Source: an uncultured Bacteroidales bacterium (GTDB lineage: Bacteria > Bacteroidota > Bacteroidia > Bacteroidales > WCHB1-69). Taken from it: a DNA stretch of 64,000 nt. How positions within the stretch are numbered: the first letter of the stretch is position 1; the number at the start of each line of letters is the position of its first letter. The notes beneath the pieces were generated by a model, which saw only the letters and a list, made by a program, of their open reading frames with translations, ran no database searches and was not told where the DNA came from. Below are positions 28,300 to 38,056 of this stretch, piece by piece. The stretch is taken from contig CAJOFD010000001.1 in NCBI GenBank assembly GCA_905233585.1, forward strand, positions 44,117 through 108,116, read 5' to 3'. Made by a program: the position numbers and the translations under genes.

Positions 28300-29475
28300 A
28301 TGTTATTTTCTGAAATTCTTGTATCCCAACATCTTAAAGATATATTGATAAATACAGTTAAGAATAAACGTATAAGTCATGCTCAATTGTTTTTAGGACA
28401 ACAAGGGACACATAGTTTAGGATTGGCAATAGCGTATTGTCAATATATTGCTTGCCAAAATCGTACCGAAACAGATGCCTGCGGACACTGTCCGTCTTGT
28501 GTTAAGTTTAATAATCTTACGCATCCAGATTTGCATTTTTTCTTTCCTAATTTTAGTACCGAAAAAATAAAACAGGCAACCTCTTTGGATTATTATGAAG
28601 ATTGGAGAAATATATTGAAATCAAACAGGGCATTGATTTCGTATCAACAATGGATTGATGCTATTTCGGCAGGCAACAAACAACCTGAAATCAACGTGAG
28701 GGATTCTTCTTTGTTGTTGGAACAAGTTATGTTAAAACCGTATGAATCAGAATATAAATTCTTTATTATATGGTTGCCCGAGAAAATGAATACAGAATGT
28801 GCTAACAAATTGCTAAAAACATTGGAAGAACCAGATGGTAAAACATTGATAATCTTAGTTTCAGAAGATTATGAAAAAGTATTGGGTACCATTCAGTCAA
28901 GAACACAATTGTTTAAAATAAACAGACTGCCATCGGAAGATTTTATCAAAATAGTTGCACGACATATTGATTGCGATGAAAATATTGCTGAAGAAATAGC
29001 CTCGCTTACAGATTTTAATCTACAGCAAGCCCTGCAAATGGGAGTGAATATTGTTAATGTGGATTATTTTCAAAAAGTTTGTACGATGATGAGATGTGCT
29101 TATCGGTTGGTGTATCACAAAACAGGCAAGATAGACATAGACTTTGATGTAACAGACAAACTTATTAAGGAATTGGTAGCATGGGGAAGAGAAAAACAAA
29201 AAGATTTTCTGCATTATTCTCTTAATTTAATTAGAAAGTGTATATTGTTGAGTTGCAATGCAGAAGAATTGGTAAAAAGTCCACAACAAGAAAGTGAGTG
29301 GTTGCATAGTTTTGCGCCTTTTGTCAATGCAACAAACGGACAATATATGGTGGAGGTATTTACGAATGCAATGAATGATATTGCAAGTAATGGAAATGCT
29401 ACTATTGTATTTACCGATATGTTCTTTCAAATTGGTCAGATAATTCGTATGGGAGATCCTCGTCTTAATAAATAA
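28300..29475 (+). CDS. holB: DNA polymerase III delta-prime subunit-like
   Basis: SHAQLFLGQQG...CGHCPSC...FFIIWLPEKMNTECANKLLKTLEEP...TIQSRTQ. Confidence 0.88.
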   Translation: MLFSEILVSQHLKDILINTVKNKRISHAQLFLGQQGTHSLGLAIAYCQYIACQNRTETDACGHCPSCVKFNNLTHPDLHFFFPNFSTEKIKQATSLDYYEDWRNILKSNRALISYQQWIDAISAGNKQPEINVRDSSLLLEQVMLKPYESEYKFFIIWLPEKMNTECANKLLKTLEEPDGKTLIILVSEDYEKVLGTIQSRTQLFKINRLPSEDFIKIVARHIDCDENIAEEIASLTDFNLQQALQMGVNIVNVDYFQKVCTMMRCAYRLVYHKTGKIDIDFDVTDKLIKELVAWGREKQKDFLHYSLNLIRKCILLSCNAEELVKSPQQESEWLHSFAPFVNATNGQYMVEVFTNAMNDIASNGNATIVFTDMFFQIGQIIRMGDPRLNK

Positions 29476-29476
29476 A

Positions 29477-31402
29477 ATGCTGAATATAAGTAATCTTTCT
29501 GTTCATTTTACGGGAGAATATCTTTTTAAAGATGTTCAGTTTATTGTTGCGGATAATGATAAGATTGGTTTGGTGGGTAAAAATGGGGTTGGTAAAACAA
29601 CATTATTGCGTATTTTAGCCAAAGAATTAGCTCCACAAAGTGGAAATATTGTCATAACCGAAGGACATAAAATTGGTTATTTGCCTCAAGAAATGAAACT
29701 TGAAAGCCATGAAACGGTATTCAATGAAGTGATAAATGCTATTGTTGAGAAAAAACAACTTGATGCAGAAATTTCCGCTTTGCAGTCAGCGATAGAAAAT
29801 GAAACGGATTTCAAATCAAAAGATTATCTTAGACGAATAGATAGATTGGAACAACTTAATAGGCAGTATAACTATTTGGATTTTAATAGAATAGAAGCTA
29901 ATTCGGAAAAAATATTATTGGGTTTGGGCTTTGAAAAGGAGGATTTTTCCCGACCTGTGTCCCAATTTAGTTATGGGTGGCAAATGCGAATAGAATTAGC
30001 CAAAATTTTGTTGCGAAAAACAGAGATTCTACTTTTAGATGAACCAACCAACCATTTGGATATAGAATCCATACAATGGTTGGAAAATTTTTTGCAAGCC
30101 TATAGCGGTGCGATAGTTATGGTATCTCACGATAAGGCTTTTTTGGATAATATTTGCAAAAGAACATTGGAAATTACACATAAAAATATTGAAGATTATA
30201 ATTGTAATTATTCTACATATATAACAAGACGTGCAGAACGTGTTGAACATCAAAAACAAATGTTTGCCAATCAGCAAAAAGAGCGTGCTGAAATAGAGCG
30301 ATTCATAGAGCAATTCCGATACAAACCAACCAAAGCCAAACAGGTGCAAAGTCGTATAAAAATGTTGGAAAAAATGGATATTATTGAAGTTGATGAAATA
30401 GATGTTTCTCATATTCATTTTGTATTTCCATCGGCTCCTCCTTGCGATAAGGTGGCATTTGATTTAAAGGATTTGGTGCTTTCTTTTGATGGCAAAAAAA
30501 ATGTATTAAATCAGATAGATTTGACAATTTTGCGTGGAGAAAAAATTGCTTTAGTCGGCAAAAATGGTGAAGGTAAAACAACATTGGTACGTATTCTTAC
30601 TGGAGAATTACAACCCACCGATGGTATTTTTTCAAGAGGGAAAATAGTGAAAATCGGCTATTTTTCACAAAATCATAATCAATTTTTAGATTTGAAAAAG
30701 ACAGTCTTTCAAACAATTGATGATGTGGCAGTGGGAGAAATGCGGACAAAAGTACGAGAAATTTTAGGTAGTTTTCTCTTTTCCAATAGCGATATAGAAA
30801 AGCCTGTAAGTGTGCTTTCCGGCGGTGAAAAATCTCGTCTTGTGCTTGCCAAACTGCTGCTTGAACCCTATAATGTGCTTATTTTAGATGAGCCAACCAA
30901 TCACTTGGATATGACATCGAAAGATGTGTTGAAAAATGCACTATTAAAATATAATGGTACTTTGCTTATTGTTTCGCACGATAGAGATTTTTTACAAGGA
31001 TTGACGGATAAAGTCATTGTACTGAAAAATGGTAAAACAAAAGAATATATAGGTGATATTCAGTATTATTTGGAACAAACCAAAGCAAGTAGTCTTATAG
31101 AAAAAGCAAGTCCTGTCATCAAAAATGAGAAAATAAAAGATTTTTCTGAAAATAAATTGTCGTGGCAGGAACAAAAGCAAAAAGAAAGTATTTTGCGAAA
31201 ATTGTCCAAACAAATAGAAAATCAAGAAAATGAGATTTCTGCCTATGAACAACAATTATCGGTATTGACACATCAAATGACAGAAAATCAAAATGATAAT
31301 AATGTATATATTCAATATAACCAAATAGAAACAGCATTGAATAGGGCTATTGCAGAATGGGAAAATTTATGTGTGGAATTGGAAAATATACAAAATCAGT
31401 GA
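29477..31402 (+). CDS. ABC-F family ATP-binding protein
   Basis: Two NBDs (GKNGVGKTT, GKNGEGKTT), linker, LLLDEPTNHLDIES and LILDEPTNHLDMTS, C-terminal coiled coil. Confidence 0.95.
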   Translation: MLNISNLSVHFTGEYLFKDVQFIVADNDKIGLVGKNGVGKTTLLRILAKELAPQSGNIVITEGHKIGYLPQEMKLESHETVFNEVINAIVEKKQLDAEISALQSAIENETDFKSKDYLRRIDRLEQLNRQYNYLDFNRIEANSEKILLGLGFEKEDFSRPVSQFSYGWQMRIELAKILLRKTEILLLDEPTNHLDIESIQWLENFLQAYSGAIVMVSHDKAFLDNICKRTLEITHKNIEDYNCNYSTYITRRAERVEHQKQMFANQQKERAEIERFIEQFRYKPTKAKQVQSRIKMLEKMDIIEVDEIDVSHIHFVFPSAPPCDKVAFDLKDLVLSFDGKKNVLNQIDLTILRGEKIALVGKNGEGKTTLVRILTGELQPTDGIFSRGKIVKIGYFSQNHNQFLDLKKTVFQTIDDVAVGEMRTKVREILGSFLFSNSDIEKPVSVLSGGEKSRLVLAKLLLEPYNVLILDEPTNHLDMTSKDVLKNALLKYNGTLLIVSHDRDFLQGLTDKVIVLKNGKTKEYIGDIQYYLEQTKASSLIEKASPVIKNEKIKDFSENKLSWQEQKQKESILRKLSKQIENQENEISAYEQQLSVLTHQMTENQNDNNVYIQYNQIETALNRAIAEWENLCVELENIQNQ

Positions 31403-32841
31403 TAGATTTGAAGAAGAATATTTTTATTACTTTGATTTTGTGTTGTTTTGTTTCCCTCTGGGGGCAAACAGAAATGGAAAATTTGCAAAAATATCAATAT
31501 TACCGTCAGCGTTTTGATACATATTTTATGGTTGTCGGCAATAATTTAGGAGAAAGTTTGGTGGTTTGTAATCGTAATCGAAATTTAGGAGCCAACATTT
31601 GTTTTGGGCAACATGGGGTGCATTTTGGATATTATTTAGGAATGTTAGCAACAGAATATGCACTTCTTGAGCGAGATAACCAGCCTTTACAAGCAACGGA
31701 AACATTAAATGAACTTGTGTCCGCGCTTGATGCTTATTGTAAGCAATTGGATAAATGTGAAAATTATTTTGGAGAAGAAAAACGTTTGGATGGATTTTTT
31801 ATTCGTGAAAATGTCCCGATAGATTATTTGGATAGTACCAAAGATTTAGGACAGTATCATTTAAGTCGATTGAATAAAAATCGGACTTCGGAACAAGTGT
31901 ATGATAAAAATACAGGCAGTTTTTTCGGATTGGAAAAAGGAGAGCCAGGCTACGCCAATGCTTTGTTTGAGGTAGAAGCACAAAAACTGCCTATGAGTCA
32001 AGATGAAGCTTATGGTGTGATGATGGGGTTGGCTTTGGTGAAGAAATGTGTACCTAATTTGGCGGAAAAAGCCAAATATTTATTTGAATTAATTACGTTG
32101 CATATTATTGGGAAAAACGGCCAAAATGGCTGTCCCAATGAAGGTTATATGATAAAAAAGCCTGATTGTACGTCAATTTCTGAATCTACGGGGGGCAATA
32201 CGGCGTTTTTTGCTTACGGTATAGCGGCTGCTGCAGAAAAAGTAACCGAAAAACCGAGAGAAACATTTATTAATACATTCTCTGCTGCAGATAGAAAATA
32301 TAGTGTACAGAATTATTGGCACAAAGGAAAATTATACACTCCAATTGGGAAAAACAATATGTATTATATTTGGAAAATTTGTGGCAATGGTGTGCCGGGA
32401 CAACAAGAATGGAACCGAGCAATGGCTTCAACATTGGGAGCAATAGGGGATAGTTGGGGCAAAAGAACTGACAAGGCTATTACGAAAAATGTTTATTGGA
32501 CAAAAGGCGAAAAAAAACACGATTGGAGAACCTTTTATTTGAGTTTGTGGCGTTTTTTACATGACAAACAAGGCAATGAGACTGAAAAACAAATGATTGT
32601 CAAAGAATTAAATTCAGCACCCCAATATGGTCCATATAATTATAAGTCCGCTGATTTTCCAACTAATTTTGCTGGTGGCGGTTGGGCTTATACATATAGA
32701 TATAGAGCGACAATAAGTGAACAATTTGAAGGCAGTACTTTTGTGGGAACGTTCAATGGATTGGATTATATGTTGATGTATAATCTTTATCAATTGTTAT
32801 ATGCTACAAGTGATAATAGTTTGCCCAAATATCATAAATAA
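31399..32841 (+). CDS. Secreted hypothetical protein, alpha/alpha-barrel-like
   Basis: Signal-like KKNIFITLILCCFVSLWGQ; ORF is open from 31357 and overlaps the ABC-F gene; GTG 31399 or a nearby TTG is the likely start. Confidence 0.65.
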   Translation: MIDLKKNIFITLILCCFVSLWGQTEMENLQKYQYYRQRFDTYFMVVGNNLGESLVVCNRNRNLGANICFGQHGVHFGYYLGMLATEYALLERDNQPLQATETLNELVSALDAYCKQLDKCENYFGEEKRLDGFFIRENVPIDYLDSTKDLGQYHLSRLNKNRTSEQVYDKNTGSFFGLEKGEPGYANALFEVEAQKLPMSQDEAYGVMMGLALVKKCVPNLAEKAKYLFELITLHIIGKNGQNGCPNEGYMIKKPDCTSISESTGGNTAFFAYGIAAAAEKVTEKPRETFINTFSAADRKYSVQNYWHKGKLYTPIGKNNMYYIWKICGNGVPGQQEWNRAMASTLGAIGDSWGKRTDKAITKNVYWTKGEKKHDWRTFYLSLWRFLHDKQGNETEKQMIVKELNSAPQYGPYNYKSADFPTNFAGGGWAYTYRYRATISEQFEGSTFVGTFNGLDYMLMYNLYQLLYATSDNSLPKYHK

Positions 32842-32873
32842 AACATTGATTATAATATAAATTATAGAAAATT

Positions 32874-34010
32874 ATGATAATAGGATACGATGCCAAGCGA
32901 GCCTTTTGCAATCATTCGGGGTTGGGAAATTATAGTCGTATGCTCATTGATGGTGTGGCACATGGGGATATGTCATCTTCCTTATTATTATATACACCCA
33001 AAATAAAGCAAATATATTACAATTATTTTCAAGCAGTGGATAATGTTTCTGTCGTACTGCCTGAAAAAATATGGCATTTGGTGCCTGCAATATGGAGAAC
33101 ATTTGGAGATTATCGCCACATGAAAAAAAATAATGTGCAGATTTTTCATGGTCTCAGTCATGAATTACCATATTGTTTGCCTAAGGGGGTGAAAAAAGTT
33201 GTTAGTATTCATGATCTTATTGTTTTTCGCTATCCATATTATTTTAGCAAATTGGATAGTTTTATTTACCAGCACAAACAAAAGCATGCTTGTAAGGTGG
33301 CAGATATGATTGTTGCAATTAGTGAACAGACAAAACAAGATTTGATAGATATATTGAAAATACCTGAAAATAGAATCAAGGTAATTTATCAATCTGTAGA
33401 TAGCATATTTTGGAATTGGATAAAAAACACGGACAAGCAAACATCAATAGCACAAGTACGTCAAAAGTACAAATTGCCACAAAGGTATATTCTTTGTGTC
33501 GGAACCGTAGAAAAAAGGAAAAATCAAGATAATATCATTAAGGCGATGACACAATTGCCAACCGATGTTGCTTTGGTTGTAGTCGGTCGTCATCGAGGGG
33601 ATTATATTGATACACTTAAAAATACAATACGAAAAAATAATCTTACGTATAGAGTTTATTTTCTTCCTAATATAGCCTTTGAGGATTTTCCTGCCTTATA
33701 TGCAGCGGCCACTGCTTCTGTGTATGTATCTTATTTTGAGGGTTTTGGTATTCCTATATTGGAGTCTATGTGTTGTGATACACCGGTTTTAACCGCTAAT
33801 GTTTCTTCTATGCCTGAAGTTGGTGGCGATGCTGTGTTATATACCGCTCCTAATGATGTAGATGCTATTGCATCTCAACTCAATAAGATATTGTCAGATG
33901 AAGATATCAGACAACAAATGATTTGTTTGGGACAACAACAACGTTCGCGTTTTACGCCTGAAATAATAGCCGAACAAATTTTGGAAGTCTATCGTACTTT
34001 GTTGGTATAA
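32874..34010 (+). CDS. Glycosyltransferase (GT4-like)
   Basis: RYILCVGTVEKRKNQDNIIKAM...FPALYAAATASVYVSYFEGFGIPILESMCCDTPVLTANVSSMPEVGGDAVLY. Confidence 0.93.
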   Translation: MIIGYDAKRAFCNHSGLGNYSRMLIDGVAHGDMSSSLLLYTPKIKQIYYNYFQAVDNVSVVLPEKIWHLVPAIWRTFGDYRHMKKNNVQIFHGLSHELPYCLPKGVKKVVSIHDLIVFRYPYYFSKLDSFIYQHKQKHACKVADMIVAISEQTKQDLIDILKIPENRIKVIYQSVDSIFWNWIKNTDKQTSIAQVRQKYKLPQRYILCVGTVEKRKNQDNIIKAMTQLPTDVALVVVGRHRGDYIDTLKNTIRKNNLTYRVYFLPNIAFEDFPALYAAATASVYVSYFEGFGIPILESMCCDTPVLTANVSSMPEVGGDAVLYTAPNDVDAIASQLNKILSDEDIRQQMICLGQQQRSRFTPEIIAEQILEVYRTLLV

Positions 34011-34095
34011 AAGTTGTTGTTGGTTATACGATAAAATATAAGAGATAAAATAAAATTTTTATTTGCGAAATTTCTCTTGATAGTATTTTTTTGTT

Positions 34096-34104
34096 TACCT
34101 TTGC
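34096..34104 (+). promoter_or_regulatory. -7 promoter motif TACCTTTGC
   Basis: TAnnTTTGC 27 nt upstream of ATG 34131. Confidence 0.55.
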
Positions 34105-34130
34105 ATAAATAATATTAAAGCATATAAAAT

Positions 34131-34676
34131 ATGTACGCATATAAATTCAGATTGTTTTCAGATGAAGTGGAAGGTTTAACTCGTGATTATGAAATTTTAT
34201 CTAATCAAACTTTTAAAGATTTTCATGATATAATTATTCAAAGTTTGGGTTTAAGTGGTAATGAATTGGCTTCGTTTTATACTACGGATACTAAATGGGA
34301 AAAACAAGTGGAAATCACTTTGATGGATATGGGTAATGAAAACGAAGACGAAGACGATAAGGAAGAGGCCAATATGCCTAAAGAAGTGATGTCAAATGCT
34401 GTTATCAGAGATTATATTGATGACCCACATCAAAAATTGATATACGAATATGATTTTCTGCATCTAAAAACCTTTTATATTGAATTTATTAAGGCGTTTG
34501 AAGAAAAAGCAAATACCACTTATCCTATTTGTACAAACAAAGTGGGAGAGTTACCTAAAGCAAACGTGCAAATATTAGATGATTTTGACGATTTGGATTT
34601 GGAATTGGATTCAGACGAAGATTTCTACGATGAAGAAGATTTTGAAAGTTTGGATAGTGAAATAGAGATAGAATAA
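34131..34676 (+). CDS. Plasmid pRiA4b ORF-3-like family protein with acidic C-terminus
   Basis: YAYKFRLFSDEVEGLTRDYEILSNQTFKDFHDIIIQSLGL...FLHLKTFYIEF, D/E-rich tail. Confidence 0.75.
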   Translation: MYAYKFRLFSDEVEGLTRDYEILSNQTFKDFHDIIIQSLGLSGNELASFYTTDTKWEKQVEITLMDMGNENEDEDDKEEANMPKEVMSNAVIRDYIDDPHQKLIYEYDFLHLKTFYIEFIKAFEEKANTTYPICTNKVGELPKANVQILDDFDDLDLELDSDEDFYDEEDFESLDSEIEIE

Positions 34677-34699
34677 TTGTTGTTACAATTATTTGTCAG

Positions 34700-35623
34700 A
34701 TGAATAAAAAAACTTTGCTTGTCGTTGTTGGTCCAACTGCCGTTGGAAAAACGGCTTTTTGTATTGATTTAGCCAAGCGATTGCATACAGAGATAATATC
34801 TGCCGATTCAAGGCAGTTTTACAAAGAGATTCCTATTGGAACGGCGGCTCCTACTGCTGAAGAAATGAAAATGGTACCTCATCATTTTGTCGGGAATCTT
34901 TCTATTGTAGATTATTACAATGTAAGTATTTATGAACAAGAAGCCCTAAAAACAATAGAGCAATTGTTTCAACCCAAAGATATTGTTATTGCAACGGGAG
35001 GAAGCGGCTTGTATATAGATACGCTTTGCAATGGTATTGACAATTTGCCTGATGTGGATGTAGATTTACGGAAACATTTGCAAAAACAATATGAAACTGA
35101 AGGATTGATGCCAATTTTAAATCAATTGCAAACATTAGACCCAGAATATTATCAAATAGTGGACAAAAACAACTATAAACGAGTGTTGAGAGCCGTAGAG
35201 GTTTGTTTGCAGACAGGAAAAACTTATACGGAACTTAGAACACAACCGGCATTACAACGGAAGTTCCGTATTTTGAAAATATGCTTGGCACTCCCAAGGG
35301 AAATACTCAATGAGCGAATTAATCTACGTACTGAAATGATGTTGAAAAGTGGTATGATAGAAGAGGCAGAGGCACTTTTGCCGATGAGAAACCTTAATGC
35401 TCTGAATACGGTTGGGTATAAAGAATTGTTTGCCTGTTTTGATGGAAAATACACCTTGGACGAAGCTAAAGAAAAGATTAAAACCAATACCAGACGTTAT
35501 GCCAAAAGACAAATGACATGGTTTAAAAGAGATGAAAAAATGCTTTATTTTTCACCCGCACAGATTGAAGATGTGTACAATTGGGTTATGCAGAATACGG
35601 AGTTGCAGCAAGTTGAAAAATAA
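34700..35623 (+). CDS. miaA: tRNA dimethylallyltransferase
   Basis: VVVGPTAVGKTAFCIDLAKRL...ISADSRQFYKE...NYKRVLRAVEVCLQTGKTYTE...RRYAKRQMTWFKRD. Confidence 0.95.
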   Translation: MNKKTLLVVVGPTAVGKTAFCIDLAKRLHTEIISADSRQFYKEIPIGTAAPTAEEMKMVPHHFVGNLSIVDYYNVSIYEQEALKTIEQLFQPKDIVIATGGSGLYIDTLCNGIDNLPDVDVDLRKHLQKQYETEGLMPILNQLQTLDPEYYQIVDKNNYKRVLRAVEVCLQTGKTYTELRTQPALQRKFRILKICLALPREILNERINLRTEMMLKSGMIEEAEALLPMRNLNALNTVGYKELFACFDGKYTLDEAKEKIKTNTRRYAKRQMTWFKRDEKMLYFSPAQIEDVYNWVMQNTELQQVEK

Positions 35624-35659
35624 ATAAACGGTAGAAAGGGAAGATAAATATTTTTTTAT

Positions 35660-35668
35660 TACCTTTGC
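35660..35668 (+). promoter_or_regulatory. -7 promoter motif TACCTTTGC
   Basis: TAnnTTTGC upstream of ATG 35702. Confidence 0.55.
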
Positions 35669-35701
35669 GATGCTAAAAAATTAGATATAAAAAGAAAGAA
35701 T

Positions 35702-36130
35702 ATGGATTTGAAAGAAATTTTATTTGTAGCAGGGAAAAGCGGATTATACAAAATAATTGCAAGAGGCAACAATCGTGTTGTTGTTGAGTCATTGGAGACC
35801 AAACAAAGAATGCCATTGTTTGCTACAATGAGAGCAAGTTCGTTGAGTGATATTTGTATGTTCACTCAAGAGGAAGATATTCCTTTGAAAGATGTGTTCA
35901 AAAAGATTTATGATAAAGAAAATGGAGAAAAAATAGGCTTGGACATCAAAACTGCAAAAGAAGCGGATTTGTGGGCATATTTGACTGAAGTGCTTCCTGA
36001 ACATGATAGGGATAGAATACATTTGTCTGATGTGAAAAAGTTATATTCTTGGTATAACCTTTTGCAAACAAACAATTTGTTGTCTTTTGAAGAAACGGAC
36101 GAAAATAAAGAAAATGAAAATCAACAATAA
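35702..36130 (+). CDS. DUF5606-like conserved Bacteroidota protein
   Basis: MDLKEILFVAGKSGLYKIIARGNNRVVVESLETKQRMPLFATMRASSLSDICMFT. Confidence 0.8.
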   Translation: MDLKEILFVAGKSGLYKIIARGNNRVVVESLETKQRMPLFATMRASSLSDICMFTQEEDIPLKDVFKKIYDKENGEKIGLDIKTAKEADLWAYLTEVLPEHDRDRIHLSDVKKLYSWYNLLQTNNLLSFEETDENKENENQQ

Positions 36131-36132
36131 TA

Positions 36133-36160
36133 AAAAAAACGGCTTAATAGCCGTTTTTTT
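36133..36160. terminator. Bidirectional terminator between convergent genes
   Basis: AAAAAAACGGCT (36133-36144) TAAT AGCCGTTTTTTT (36149-36160). Confidence 0.85.
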
Positions 36161-37073
36161 ATAACCATTTCTTCTTTCTGAAGATATAAACAAAAAATAT
36201 TAACAAAACTATACATATTCCCATAATTAGTGCAAACGCAAAACGTGAATGGGCAAAAGGCAAGGCCATATTCATTCCGTATGCACTTGTAACGAAAGTT
36301 AGGGGCAAAGAAATAGTTGAAATGAGGGTAAGTACCTTCATCGTTTCATTGGTTTTGTTGGCCTGCACCGAATCGAAAGTTTGATTTAGGGAGTAGGTGA
36401 GTTCTTCAAAGTCTTCTATCATATCCCACATTTTTTGGTAGATATCCAAAATATTCCCCCAGTAGTCTTCCATGTCCTCGGTTTGTTCAAAGCCTTTGAT
36501 ATCACCTGATTCAAATTTGTGGAACACTCGCAATTGAGGTTTAAATATAGTATTTAGTTGGATAACATTTCTTCGGGCAATAGATATTTTTTCAATAATT
36601 TTCTCGGGTTTTGTGTCAAATAGTTCGCGGTTAATTTCATCGATTTCTTGCCCTACGCGATTTACCAATAGGTAAGATTCATTGATAAGTCTGTTGAGCA
36701 GGTTGTACAATATCGCGTCTGTCGATTTGGCTATAAGGTCATCGGCAGCCGTAGGATTTTGTGTATAGTAATTGAAAAGGTCTTCAACTACCCAATGAGA
36801 GCGACCAATGGTGATGATATAGTCTTTTCCCCAGAAAATCTTTACCTCTTGGGCTTTTACAAAACGTTTGAGATTGTCAAAATGAGGAAAATGGAGTATC
36901 AAGAAATAGTAATCGTCATAAACGTCTATTTTGGGTCGTTGTGTATAACTTCTACAGTCTTCTATATCTAAGGGGTGAAAATCAAACTCTTTTTGAAGTT
37001 GTTCAAAATCTTCATCCGAAGGTTGTTGAACATGTAACCATCTCAATTTACCCAGTAACAATGTGTCTATCAT
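36159..37073 (-). CDS. corA: CorA-type magnesium/cobalt transporter
   Basis: C-terminal TM pair with YGMNMALPFAHS (GMN motif). Confidence 0.93.
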   Translation of the reverse strand: MIDTLLLGKLRWLHVQQPSDEDFEQLQKEFDFHPLDIEDCRSYTQRPKIDVYDDYYFLILHFPHFDNLKRFVKAQEVKIFWGKDYIITIGRSHWVVEDLFNYYTQNPTAADDLIAKSTDAILYNLLNRLINESYLLVNRVGQEIDEINRELFDTKPEKIIEKISIARRNVIQLNTIFKPQLRVFHKFESGDIKGFEQTEDMEDYWGNILDIYQKMWDMIEDFEELTYSLNQTFDSVQANKTNETMKVLTLISTISLPLTFVTSAYGMNMALPFAHSRFAFALIMGICIVLLIFFVYIFRKKKWL

Positions 37074-37286
37074 ACACGACCTCCTTTCTTAATACTTTTT
37101 ACATTCCTCTTATTTTATTGTTTGCCTGCAAAGGTACAAAAAAAAATTAAATATTGCTCCATACTTGGATTTTTCGTTGAAAAATCTTTTCAGGACGATG
37201 AATTTTTTTGGAAATATCTATATATTGCTTTTTTTTAGGATAAAAATGTGATTTTACACGAATAAAATTATTATCTTTGTAAATTA

Positions 37287-37525
37287 TGAAAATTTCCAAA
37301 AGAGAAGATTTATATAATGAGTGCAAAACTTTGCTTTTAGATGAGGTGATAATTTATATGATAAATTAGGAATTAGTTTAGAAATATTGCCCAAACCTGG
37401 TATGTGTTATAATGTAAAGGTTTTGAGACGAATAGATATTTTGAGTACATTGGTTATGACAGAGATTGAATATGAAAAAGAGGATATATTATTAAAAATC
37501 CTCTATATTTATAACTATGCATATT
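37287..37525 (+). pseudogene. Frameshifted small ORF of unknown family
   Basis: Promoter-like TATCTTTGT (37272-37280); frame 1 MKISKREDLYNECKTLLLDEVIIYMIN* ; continuation in another frame ...NLYDKLGISLEILPKPGMCYNVKVLRRIDILSTLVMTEIEYEKEDILLKILYIYNYAY*. Confidence 0.4.
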
Positions 37526-38056
37526 AGTATTTTCATATCAAGTGTTCAACGGGAGTTTGCTGAAGAACGCAGGCTGCTGGTGGAATATATTCGGCAGGAT
37601 GTTTGTCTGACACCAGCCAAACTTTCCTCAAAGCATTCTTCCGAGCTGACAAATCCTATTCTTGCACATCCTGTTTATTTGGCTGGTTATATTGAAAGAT
37701 TGGGTACAGGAACAAACGATTTGATTGATGCTTGTACGTCTATGGGACTCAAGAAACCTACTTTTGTTCAGGAAGAGGATTTCTGCATTACAATATGGCG
37801 TAATGTTGATGGCGTAGCATTGAAAGGCTCTGAAAGTCTGTCTGAAAATTTAGAGAAAACTACGACAGAAACTACGACAGAAATACTGCGCTTACTTATA
37901 GAAAATCCCTATATGACAAATCAAGAATTGGCAGATAAATGTGGTTTGTCAAAAGATGGAATATATTATAATATAAAGATTTTGAAGCAAAAGGGCATCC
38001 TTGAACGTGTTGGTTCTAATAAAGGCGGCTACTGGAAAGTAAATGTAAAACAATGA
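37517..38056 (+). pseudogene. Internally deleted DUF4062 / AlbA_2-type ATP-binding regulator, N-terminal fragment fused to C-terminal winged helix
   Basis: MHISIFISSVQREFAEERRLLVEYIRQD is a DUF4062 start; it runs into the C-terminal part (SSELTNPILAHPVYLAGYIERLGTGTNDLIDACTSMGLKKPTF...) and wHTH, without the middle domains. Confidence 0.65.
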
